This document shows, one piece after another, positions 14,807-22,418 of a stretch of 33,319 bases of DNA. The stretch comes from Nocardia alba NBRC 108234 (GTDB taxonomy: Bacteria; Actinomycetota; Actinomycetes; Mycobacteriales; Mycobacteriaceae), in NCBI RefSeq assembly GCF_001612665.1, contig NZ_BDAX01000020.1:1-33319 (forward strand). The letters run 5' to 3'. Made by a program: the position numbers and the translations under genes. Under the pieces are notes generated by a model. That model did not search any database, had not been told where the DNA came from, and saw only the letters and a list, made by a program, of their open reading frames with translations. Numbering within the stretch: position 1 is the first letter of the stretch; every line of letters begins with the position of its first letter.

Positions 14807-17287
14807 ATGACTTCAGCTCAGAACCTGCCGGTGCTGTTCCTGACCGATCCGATCGTGCTGCCGGGCATGGTCGTGCCCATCGAACTGGACGAATCCGCGC
14901 AGGCCGCCATCGACGCCGCGCAGGCCGCGAAGACCGGTTCGGTGCTGGTCGCGCCGCGACTGGACGAGGGTTACGCGTCCTACGGCGTCGTCGCCACCAT
15001 CGAACAGGTCGGCCGGATGCGCGGCGGCGCGCCCGCGGCCGTGTTGAAGGCCGAGCGTCGGGCCCGGATCGGGCACGGCGTCACCGGGCCGGGCGCCGCG
15101 CTGTGGGTGGAGGCCGAACTCGTCGAGGCGGTCGAGCCCGACGAGCGGACCACCGAGCTCGCCGCGGAGTACAAGAAGCTGGTCGTGGCCGTGTTGCAAC
15201 GGCGTGAGGCCTGGCAGATCATCGATATCGTCAACCAGCTCGCCGACGCCGAGGCCATCGCCGACACTGCCGGCTACGCGCCGTACCTGTCCGACGACCA
15301 GAAGCGCGAGCTGCTGGAAACCCCCGATGTGGCGGTGCGCCTGACCAAGCAGATCGAGTGGATCACCGAGCACATCGCCGAGGTCGAGATCACCGACAAG
15401 ATCTCCGAGGACGTCCGCGACGGCATGGAGAAGAGCCAGCGCGAGTTCCTGCTGCGTCAGCAGCTCAACGCCATCCGCAAGGAGCTCGGCGAGGACGAAC
15501 CCGACGGCGCCGACGACTACCGCACCCGCGTGGAGAACGCGGACCTGCCCGAGAACGTCCGCGCCGAGGCGCTGCGCGAGGTAGGCCGGTTGGAACGCGC
15601 CAGCGACCAGAGCCCGGAGTCCGGGTGGATCCGCACCTGGCTCGACACCGTGCTCGACCTGCCGTGGACAGTGAAAACCGAAGACAACACCGATGTCTCG
15701 GCCGCCCGCGCCGTGCTCGACGCCGACCACCACGGCCTCGACGAGGTGAAGGATCGCATGGTCGAGTACCTGGCGGTGCGTTCACGTCGGGCCGCGCGGG
15801 GTCTCGAGGTCGTCGGCGGACGTGGTTCCGGCGCGGTGCTCGTGCTGGTGGGTCCGCCCGGTGTCGGCAAGACCTCGCTGGGTGAGTCGGTCGCGAAAGC
15901 ACTGGGCCGCGAGTTCGTTCGGGTGGCGCTGGGCGGCGTGCGCGACGAGGCCGAGATCCGTGGCCACCGCCGCACCTACGTCGGCGCGCTGCCGGGCCGG
16001 ATCGTGCGGGCGGTGAAGGAGGCGGGTTCGATGAATCCCGTTGTGCTGCTGGACGAGATCGACAAGGTCGGCTCCGACTTCCGCGGCGATCCGGCGGCGG
16101 CCCTGCTCGAGGTCCTCGACCCCGCGCAGAACCACACCTTCCGCGACCACTACCTCGATCTGGACCTCGACCTGTCCAATGTCCTGTTCATCGCGACCGC
16201 CAATGTCATGGACACCATCCCCGGTCCCCTGCTGGACCGTATGGAGCTCATCACCGTCGACGGCTACACCGAGGCCGACAAGGTGGCCATCGCCCGTGAC
16301 TTCCTGGTCCCCCGCCAGCTGGAGCGCAATGCCTTGACCCCCGAGGAGGTGTCGATCACCGACGCGGCGTTGCGCGAGATCGCGGCGAACTACACCCGGG
16401 AGGCGGGTGTGCGTCAAATGGAGCGTCTGGTGGCGAAGGCCCTGCGCAAGGCCGCGACCCGACTGGTCACGAGCGTTGGAGACACGGCTGGGCGCGATAA
16501 CGCCGCACTCGTCGACAAGGGCGAGCTGGGCGAGGGCGCGGTGCTCGGGTACGACCCCGAACTCGGCTACGACAACGTCATCGACATCGCAGCCGGTCCG
16601 CAGCCGGTCGGTCAGGTGACGAGCCTGGTGATCGACCTCGACAACCTCACCGAGTACCTCGGCCGCCCCCGCTTCACCCCGGACTCGATGGAACGCACCG
16701 CCGTTCCCGGGGTGGCGACGGGCCTCGCGGTCACCGGCGCCGGCGGCGATGTCCTCTACATCGAGGCCAACGGCGCCGAGGGCGAGCGTTCGCTCACCCT
16801 CACCGGCCAACTCGGCGACGTCATGAAGGAGTCCGCGCAGATCGCGCTCACCTACGTGCGCTCACACCTGGCCGAGATCGGCATCGAACCCAAGGTGCTC
16901 GACCGCAATATCCACATCCACTTCCCGGCGGGCGCGGTGCCGAAGGACGGCCCTTCGGCGGGCGTCACCATGGTCACCGCCCTGGTGTCACTGGCCCTGG
17001 GCCGCCCGGTGCGCGGCGATGTCGGGATGACCGGCGAGGTGACCCTCAACGGCAGCGTCCTGCCGATCGGCGGCGTGAAGCAGAAGCTGCTCGCCGCCCA
17101 GCGAGCCGGCCTGAAGACCGTCTTCATCCCGGCACGCAACGAACCGGACCTGGACGAGGTCCCGGCGGACGTGCTGGCCGCCTTGACCGTCCGCCCCGTC
17201 GCCGACGTGGCAGACATCCTGGCCTACGCCATCGAACCCGTCGCCGAACCCGCCGCCGACGGTAAGACCTTCGCCGTCAGCGCCTGA
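14807..17287 (+). CDS. lon: ATP-dependent protease La (Lon)
   Basis: 826 residues, full length for bacterial LonA. The N-terminal substrate-binding domain (about 8-200) is followed by a coiled region (about 190-265), the AAA+ domain with Walker A GPPGVGKT at 349-356 and Walker B VVLLDEIDK at 412-420, and the peptidase domain. The Ser-Lys dyad is intact: Ser717 in PKDGPSAG and Lys760 in GGVKQK, 43 residues apart as in E. coli. It degrades misfolded and regulatory proteins in the cytoplasm. The ATG at 14807 follows GGAAGG; an ATG at 14735 in the same frame would run through the operator-like repeat and is unlikely. Mycobacterium tuberculosis lacks Lon, so its presence points to Nocardia or relatives. 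Regulation by HspR is suggested by the adjacent HAIR-like site. Confidence 0.95.
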   Translation: MTSAQNLPVLFLTDPIVLPGMVVPIELDESAQAAIDAAQAAKTGSVLVAPRLDEGYASYGVVATIEQVGRMRGGAPAAVLKAERRARIGHGVTGPGAALWVEAELVEAVEPDERTTELAAEYKKLVVAVLQRREAWQIIDIVNQLADAEAIADTAGYAPYLSDDQKRELLETPDVAVRLTKQIEWITEHIAEVEITDKISEDVRDGMEKSQREFLLRQQLNAIRKELGEDEPDGADDYRTRVENADLPENVRAEALREVGRLERASDQSPESGWIRTWLDTVLDLPWTVKTEDNTDVSAARAVLDADHHGLDEVKDRMVEYLAVRSRRAARGLEVVGGRGSGAVLVLVGPPGVGKTSLGESVAKALGREFVRVALGGVRDEAEIRGHRRTYVGALPGRIVRAVKEAGSMNPVVLLDEIDKVGSDFRGDPAAALLEVLDPAQNHTFRDHYLDLDLDLSNVLFIATANVMDTIPGPLLDRMELITVDGYTEADKVAIARDFLVPRQLERNALTPEEVSITDAALREIAANYTREAGVRQMERLVAKALRKAATRLVTSVGDTAGRDNAALVDKGELGEGAVLGYDPELGYDNVIDIAAGPQPVGQVTSLVIDLDNLTEYLGRPRFTPDSMERTAVPGVATGLAVTGAGGDVLYIEANGAEGERSLTLTGQLGDVMKESAQIALTYVRSHLAEIGIEPKVLDRNIHIHFPAGAVPKDGPSAGVTMVTALVSLALGRPVRGDVGMTGEVTLNGSVLPIGGVKQKLLAAQRAGLKTVFIPARNEPDLDEVPADVLAALTVRPVADVADILAYAIEPVAEPAADGKTFAVSA

Positions 17288-17295
17288 TCCACGCC

Positions 17296-17334
17296 GTCGA
17301 CGGGCCGTGCGCGAGCTGTGCGCGGCCCGTTGAC
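17296..17334. terminator. Terminator between lon and the convergent thioesterase gene
   Basis: A long stem pairs 17296-17307 with 17323-17334 (12 positions, one G-U) and continues inward for five more pairs, two of them G-U, to a five-base loop. It begins 9 bases after the lon stop and ends 9 bases before the stop of the minus-strand gene, so it can serve both. Confidence 0.65.
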
Positions 17335-17343
17335 GTGTCCGGG

Positions 17344-17922
17344 TCAGTGACTGACGGTCGGCGGCAGGACGGGGCCGTCGATGGTGACTACGGCCAGTTG
17401 ATCGGTGTCGTAGTCGTCCTGGTCGTCGAAGTCGTCGTCATCGAGATCGGCGTCGTCGAAACCGTCCGCGTCCTCCTCGGCGGAGGGGGCGAGGTCCTTC
17501 TCGACGCGGCGGGTGGTGCCCTGGGCGACCGCGCACAGGACGGGTTCCTCACCGTCGGTCTCGGCGTAGACGTCGCAGTGGGTGACGGCTTGGCGCCGGG
17601 TGGCGCCCAGCACGGTGGCGTGCACGCGCAGGCGCTCGCCCTGGGCCGGACGCAGGTAGGTGATGGTGAAGCCGCCGGTGAGGACGTTGGGGCCCAATAC
17701 GGTGCCCGCGGCGAAGGTGAGGGCGTTGTCGGCGGCGTAGGCGAGCACCCCGCCGTGTACGAACCCGAACTGCTGCCCGTGTTCGGGCTGGATGTCGATG
17801 ACCAGAGTCGCCGCGCCGTCACCGAATTCGGTGAGCTCGGTGCCGACCAGACGGGCGAACGGCTGCGCGGCGAGCACCTGGCGCGCCAGGTCGAGGTCGA
17901 GGGTGGTGGCTTCGGTCGGCAT
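17344..17922 (-). CDS. PaaI-type hotdog thioesterase with acidic C-terminal tail
   Basis: 192 residues from the ATG at 17922. The hotdog domain (about 8-140) has the family signature FGFVHGGVLAYAADNA at 52-67, with HGG at 56-58 and Asp65, then the strands GGFTITYLRPAQGERL. This predicts a cytoplasmic acyl-CoA thioesterase; the acyl substrate cannot be read from the sequence. After the domain comes a tail of about 45 residues that is extremely acidic (about 149-174 is mostly Asp and Glu), ending in a short hydrophobic segment. Such tails are unusual for this family. A GTG at 17982 would add 20 residues of no clear identity. It diverges from dinB2 with about 105 bases between start codons. Confidence 0.82.
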   Translation of the reverse strand: MPTEATTLDLDLARQVLAAQPFARLVGTELTEFGDGAATLVIDIQPEHGQQFGFVHGGVLAYAADNALTFAAGTVLGPNVLTGGFTITYLRPAQGERLRVHATVLGATRRQAVTHCDVYAETDGEEPVLCAVAQGTTRRVEKDLAPSAEEDADGFDDADLDDDDFDDQDDYDTDQLAVVTIDGPVLPPTVSH

Positions 17923-18015
17923 CGGATGTTTCCGTTCTTCGAGCTCAGTCGTGATCGGTTGGCGCGGTACGGATATTGCCACGCCCGGTTACGCCGGATT
18001 GCCGGTGCCATGGGG

Positions 18016-18021
18016 TATGAC
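18016..18021 (+). promoter_or_regulatory. Candidate -10 box, leaderless dinB2 transcript
   Basis: TATGAC ends six bases before the GTG at 18028. No Shine-Dalgarno is present at either candidate start of this gene. No -35 box is recognisable. Confidence 0.3.
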
Positions 18022-18027
18022 GGAACA

Positions 18028-19095
18028 GTGCCCCGGTGGCTCCTGCATGTCGATCTCGACCAATTCCAGGCGGCGGTGGAATTCCGGCGTCGCCCCGAGC
18101 TGCGCGGCCTGCCGGTCATCGTCGGCGGCGATGGTGATCCGGCGCAGCCCCGTAAGGTCGTGACCTGCGCTTCTTATCCCGCGAGGGCCTATGGCGTGCG
18201 TGCGGGAATGGCGTTGCGAATGGCGCTGCGCAAGTGTCCGGAGGGTGTTTTCCTGCCCGTCGACATGGCCGCCTACGAGGTGGCCTCCGAGGAGATCATG
18301 GCGACGCTGGGCCGGGTGGCCGGTGCGGTCGAGGTGTGGGGAATGGATGAGGCCTTCGTCGCCACCGATGCCGATCCGTGGCCGCTCGCCGCCGAAATAC
18401 GCACCGCCATCATCGAACTCGGACTGACCTGTGCGGTCGGCATCGGCGACAACAAGCTCACCGCGAAACTCGCCACCGGTTTCGCCAAGTCCACCGGCAA
18501 GACCTCCGCCGAACCCGAACACGACCCCGGCGCCGCCACCGGCATCTTTCAACTCACCGCCGCCAACTGGACCGAACTCATGGGCCACCGCCCCACCGAC
18601 GCGCTCTGGGGCGTCGGCGCCCGCATCGCCGCCCGCATGGCCGACCTCGACATCACCACGGTCGCCGACCTCATGTCTGCCGACCGCGACAGACTCGCCG
18701 CCGAATTCGGCCCGAACACCGGCCCCTACCTGTGGGTCCTCGGTCACGGCAAAGGCGATACCGAACTCTCGACCACCCCGCGAATCCCGGTGGGCCGCAG
18801 CAAATCCGAAACCTTCCCGCACGACCTCACCGACCCAGAGGAAATCCGCCGTGAGGTCGCGCGCATCGCCACCGAGATCGCCGAGGAAATGCGCGAACAC
18901 CACCGCGTCAGCACCCGAGTCTCGGTCACCGTCCGCACGAAGACCTTCTACACCCGCACCAAACAGCGAAAACTCCCCACCCCCACCGACGATATCGCCA
19001 CCATCACCGACGCCGCCCTCGCGATCATCGCCCACTTCGACCTCGACCGCCCGGTCCGGCTGCTCGGCGTCCGACTCGAACTGCTCCCGCCCTGA
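18028..19095 (+). CDS. dinB2: Y-family DNA polymerase IV, DinB2 (Rv3056) clade
   Basis: 355 residues from the GTG at 18028, which gives the same N-terminal numbering as mycobacterial DinB2 (PRWLLHVDLDQF). Catalytic acids are Asp9 in HVDLD and Asp107-Glu108 in GMDEAF. The helix-hairpin-helix region (about 193-225) and the little-finger domain with RTKTFYTRTKQRKL and RPVRLLGVRLEL at the C-terminus are clear. Position 14, the ribose steric gate, is Gln; it is aromatic in classical Pol IV and Leu in DinB2. An extra stretch at about 155-171 (TGKTSAEPEHDPGAA) is absent from the mycobacterial protein as I recall it. No clamp-binding motif is visible at the C-terminus, as expected for DinB2. An ATG at 18010 would add six residues. 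Confidence 0.9.
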   Translation: MPRWLLHVDLDQFQAAVEFRRRPELRGLPVIVGGDGDPAQPRKVVTCASYPARAYGVRAGMALRMALRKCPEGVFLPVDMAAYEVASEEIMATLGRVAGAVEVWGMDEAFVATDADPWPLAAEIRTAIIELGLTCAVGIGDNKLTAKLATGFAKSTGKTSAEPEHDPGAATGIFQLTAANWTELMGHRPTDALWGVGARIAARMADLDITTVADLMSADRDRLAAEFGPNTGPYLWVLGHGKGDTELSTTPRIPVGRSKSETFPHDLTDPEEIRREVARIATEIAEEMREHHRVSTRVSVTVRTKTFYTRTKQRKLPTPTDDIATITDAALAIIAHFDLDRPVRLLGVRLELLPP

Positions 19096-19255
19096 ACCGG
19101 CCGCGCGATCGCCGGACCGGCCCGGATCAACTAGGTTCGGTGGTACATGGGTAACTCACCGGGGACGGGCCTGACACACGTTCGGCTGATCCGGCGGCCG
19201 CGTCGCTACTGGTAGCGCCGATCAGTCCGGCCACATTACCCGGAGAGGCGGAACT

Positions 19256-20248
19256 GTGTTCTCTGCGATGGTTGCCCGTGAAACCGACGGTGGGATCGTT
19301 CTCGCTCGCGAAACGGTGGGCGATGACTTCCTCGGCACCGGCGAGGTGACGATCAAGGTGCACTACTCGAGCGCGAACTACAAGGATCTGCTGGCGATCA
19401 CGCCGCGCGGCGGAGTGGTTCGCGAGTATCCGATCGTGCCGGGCATCGACCTCACCGGTGAGGTGATCGCTTCGGAGACAGACGATTTCGCCCCCGGCGA
19501 CCAGGTCATCGCGCACGGCTACGACCTGGGAGTCTCGCGTAACGGCGGCTTCGCCGAGTACACCAGGGTGCCCGCCGAATGGGTGGTGCGCCTCGACGGT
19601 CTCGACACCCGCGACGCCGCCACCATCGGCACCGCGGGCTTCACCGCCGCCATGAGCGTGCAGGCGCTGCTCGACCACGGCCTGACCCCCGACGACGGCG
19701 CCGTCCTGGTCACCGGCGCGACCGGCGGCGTCGGCACCGTCGCCGTCGACATCCTCTCCGGCCTCGGCTTCGAGGTGATCGCCTCCACCGGCAAGACCGA
19801 CGCGAACGACCTGCTCGCCGAGCTCGGCGCCAACGAGGTCATCGGCCGATTCCCCCTCGACCCCGATGCCAAGCCGCGCCCGCTCAACAAGGCCAACTGG
19901 GCAGCCGCGGTCGACAGCGTCGGCGGCGCCTCGCTGGCCCACGTCCTCAGCGCCATCGGCTACGGCGGCGCGGTAGCGGCGAGCGGTCTCACCGGCGGCG
20001 CCGAGCTGCCCACCACCGTGCTTCCGTTCATTCTGCGCGGCGTCAGCCTGCTCGGCATCGACTCGGTTGCGCTCCCGATCGAGAAGCGCCGCGCCCTGTG
20101 GACCGCACTGGGCAAACAGCTTCGCCCCCAGCATCTCTCGACGATCGAGTCGTTCACGCCGATCACCGAGGTCGGCACCGTCCTGCAGGCGATCAAGGAC
20201 GGCACCCACTCCGGGCGCACCGTGATCGGCGTGGCCGACGGGTTCTGA
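19256..20248 (+). CDS. YhdH/AcuI-type acrylyl-CoA reductase-like MDR oxidoreductase
   Basis: 330 residues, the normal length for the family. The start MFSAMVARETDGG, the SSANYKDLLA segment at 38-47 and PGIDLTGEV at 62-70 are hallmarks of the zinc-independent YhdH/AcuI group of medium-chain dehydrogenases. The nucleotide-binding loop is VTGATGGVG at 152-160. Related enzymes reduce acryloyl-CoA to propionyl-CoA with NADPH; the actual substrate here is inferred only. The GTG start follows GGAGAGG at 7 bases. The gene is convergent with the ABC exporter, with only 12 bases between stop codons. Confidence 0.9.
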   Translation: MFSAMVARETDGGIVLARETVGDDFLGTGEVTIKVHYSSANYKDLLAITPRGGVVREYPIVPGIDLTGEVIASETDDFAPGDQVIAHGYDLGVSRNGGFAEYTRVPAEWVVRLDGLDTRDAATIGTAGFTAAMSVQALLDHGLTPDDGAVLVTGATGGVGTVAVDILSGLGFEVIASTGKTDANDLLAELGANEVIGRFPLDPDAKPRPLNKANWAAAVDSVGGASLAHVLSAIGYGGAVAASGLTGGAELPTTVLPFILRGVSLLGIDSVALPIEKRRALWTALGKQLRPQHLSTIESFTPITEVGTVLQAIKDGTHSGRTVIGVADGF

Positions 20249-20260
20249 GCCGCACCGCGC

Positions 20261-22183
20261 TCACCCCTGCGGCCAGGACGCGGACTCGATCAGGTTCTCC
20301 GCGATGACCGCCGGGGTTACCGGGTCGTCGGCGAACTGGGTTCGGTAGAGCTCGGCGTAGCGACCATCGGCGTTGAGGAGACCGGCGTGGGTGCCGCGTT
20401 CGATGATGCGTCCGCCCTCCAGAACCAGGATCTGGTCGGCGGCGCGGATGGTGGACAGGCGGTGGGCGATCACCAGCGCGGTGCGGCCGGTGAGGGCTTC
20501 GGTGAGCGCTTCCTGCACCGCGGCCTCCGAGGTGGAGTCGAGCGACGCGGTCGCCTCGTCCAGGATGACGACCTTCGGCTGCTTGAGCAGCAGGCGGGCG
20601 ATGGTGAGCCGTTGACGCTCACCGCCGGACAGCCGGTAGCCGCGTTCGCCGACCACGGTGTCCAGCTCGTCGGCGAGGGAGGCGACCAGGTCGCCGAGGC
20701 GGGCGCGACGCAGGGCGTCCCACAGTTGTTCCTCGGTGGCATCCGGCTGGGCCAGCAGCAGGTTCGCGCGGATGGTGTCGTGGAACAGGTGCCCGTCCTG
20801 GGTGACCAGGCCGACGGTGCGCTGGATGGATTCGATGGTCAGGTCGCGCACATCGGAGCCGTTGAGGCGAACCGCGCCGGAGTCGACATCGTAGAGCCGC
20901 GACACCAGCTGGGCGATAGTGGATTTGCCCGCGCCGGAGGAACCGACCAGCGCGATGAGCTGCCCCGGTTCGGCCCGCAGCGACACCTCGTGCAGCACCT
21001 CGACGCCGCCGCGCCGGTCCAGGGTCGCGACGTCTTCCAGTGAGGCGAGCGAGACCTTGTCGGCCGACGGGTACCCGAAGTTCACCGCGTCCAGCTCCAC
21101 CGAGACCGGACCGTCGGGCACCGGGGTGGCGTGCGGGGAGTCCTCGATCAGCGGCTTCAGGTCGAGCACCTCGAAGACGCGCTCGAAACTCACCAGCGCC
21201 GACATGATCTCCAGGCGGGCGCTGGCCAGCGCGGTGAGCGGAACGTAGAGGCGGGTGAGCAGCAGCGAGAGCGCGACGACCGAGCCCGCGTCGAGGCTGC
21301 CGGTCAGCGCGTACCAGCCGCCGAGGCCGTAGACCAGCGCGAGCGCGAGCGCGGAGACCAGGGTGAGCGAGGTGACGAAGGTGGTCTGCAGCATGGCGGT
21401 GCGAACGCCGATGTCACGCACCCGGGTGGCGCGCACCGCGAACTCCGACGACTCCTGCCTCGGCCTGCCGAACAGCTTCACCAGGGTGGCGCCGGGGGCG
21501 GAGAAGCGCTCGGTCATCTGGGTGCTCATGGCCGCGTTGAGCTGGGCCGCTTCGCGCTGCATGGCGGCGAGTTTGTTGCCGGCGCGCCGGGCGGGGATGA
21601 CGAAGACGGGCAGCAACACGAGCGCGAGCAGGGTGATCTGCCAGGAGATGGTGAGCATGACGGCGAGGGTGAGTACCAGGGTGACCAGGTTGGTGACCAC
21701 GCCGGAGAGCGTGTCGCTGAACGCCCGCTGCGCGCCGATCACATCGCTGTTGAGCCGGCTCACCAGCGCGCCGGTCCTGGTCCTGGTGAAGAACGCCACG
21801 GGCATCTTCTGCACATGATCGAACACGGCGGTCCGCAGATCGAGGATGAGACCCTCACCGATCCGGGCCGAGAGCCAGCGGATCACGATACCGAGCCCCG
21901 CGTCGAGGATCGCCAGGCCCGCGATGGCCAGTGCCAGCAGCACCACCGTGCGCGGCGCCGCACCGTCGACGATCCCGTTGACAACGTGCCCCGCCAGAAT
22001 CGGGGTGGCCACACCGAGCACTGCGGCCACCACACTGAGCAGGAGGAATCCGCCGATCCGCCGCCGGTGATGCTCAGCGAACCGCAGAATCCGGCGGGCC
22101 GTCGCCATGCTGAACGGGCGCCGCTCCTCCGGCGCGTTCGCGCGTCGATACATCTGGCTGTATGCCACTGATTCGATACTCAC
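20261..22183 (-). CDS. ABC exporter, fused membrane and ATPase domains
   Basis: 640 residues, a half-transporter that should dimerise. The type-I exporter membrane domain (about 43-330) shows hydrophobic segments near 43-66, 78-101, 160-180, 182-198, 266-290 and 298-320. The ATPase domain has Walker A GSSGAGKS at 414-421, Q-loop TQDG at 461-464, signature LSGGE at 518-522, Walker B VVILDE at 538-543 and the switch His574. A stretch of about 20 residues (DKVSLASLEDVATLDRRGG) interrupts the usual start of the ATPase domain. The export substrate is unknown; the family includes multidrug and lipid exporters. The GTG start follows GGAGAG. It is a single gene, divergent from the FAD/Fe-S oxidoreductase. 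Confidence 0.9.
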   Translation of the reverse strand: MSIESVAYSQMYRRANAPEERRPFSMATARRILRFAEHHRRRIGGFLLLSVVAAVLGVATPILAGHVVNGIVDGAAPRTVVLLALAIAGLAILDAGLGIVIRWLSARIGEGLILDLRTAVFDHVQKMPVAFFTRTRTGALVSRLNSDVIGAQRAFSDTLSGVVTNLVTLVLTLAVMLTISWQITLLALVLLPVFVIPARRAGNKLAAMQREAAQLNAAMSTQMTERFSAPGATLVKLFGRPRQESSEFAVRATRVRDIGVRTAMLQTTFVTSLTLVSALALALVYGLGGWYALTGSLDAGSVVALSLLLTRLYVPLTALASARLEIMSALVSFERVFEVLDLKPLIEDSPHATPVPDGPVSVELDAVNFGYPSADKVSLASLEDVATLDRRGGVEVLHEVSLRAEPGQLIALVGSSGAGKSTIAQLVSRLYDVDSGAVRLNGSDVRDLTIESIQRTVGLVTQDGHLFHDTIRANLLLAQPDATEEQLWDALRRARLGDLVASLADELDTVVGERGYRLSGGERQRLTIARLLLKQPKVVILDEATASLDSTSEAAVQEALTEALTGRTALVIAHRLSTIRAADQILVLEGGRIIERGTHAGLLNADGRYAELYRTQFADDPVTPAVIAENLIESASWPQG

Positions 22184-22406
22184 TGCACTCTCCTCGAGGC
22201 TCCCCGCCCATTGAACTCCTGCCCACCGACACTAAAACCTCAACAAAGGTTGACTGCAAATGCTTTCCGGGTGCGCCGGGTTCAGCGCACAGCGAAACCG
22301 GACGCCGAGTCCGGCACTCGCGCGTTCGGAACCGCCGGTTCCCGAGACCTGGATACGTCGGCGGTAGCGCGTGCGACGGCCGACCGGTGACCACCCGACG
22401 GCGGAA

Positions 22407-22412
22407 TAGGCT
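22407..22412 (+). promoter_or_regulatory. Candidate -10 box, leaderless oxidoreductase transcript
   Basis: TAGGCT fits TANNNT and ends six bases before the GTG at 22419. No Shine-Dalgarno is seen before this start, so a transcript beginning at the start codon is plausible. Confidence 0.4.
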
Positions 22413-22418
22413 GGTCGG

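Noticed and set aside
22236..22253. Nested short palindromes (AACCT/AGGTT and TCAAC/GTTGA) between the ABC exporter and the oxidoreductase
   Set aside because: Arms of only five bases in a locally AT-richer patch; they may belong to a promoter, but neither a -35/-10 pair nor a known operator can be supported.
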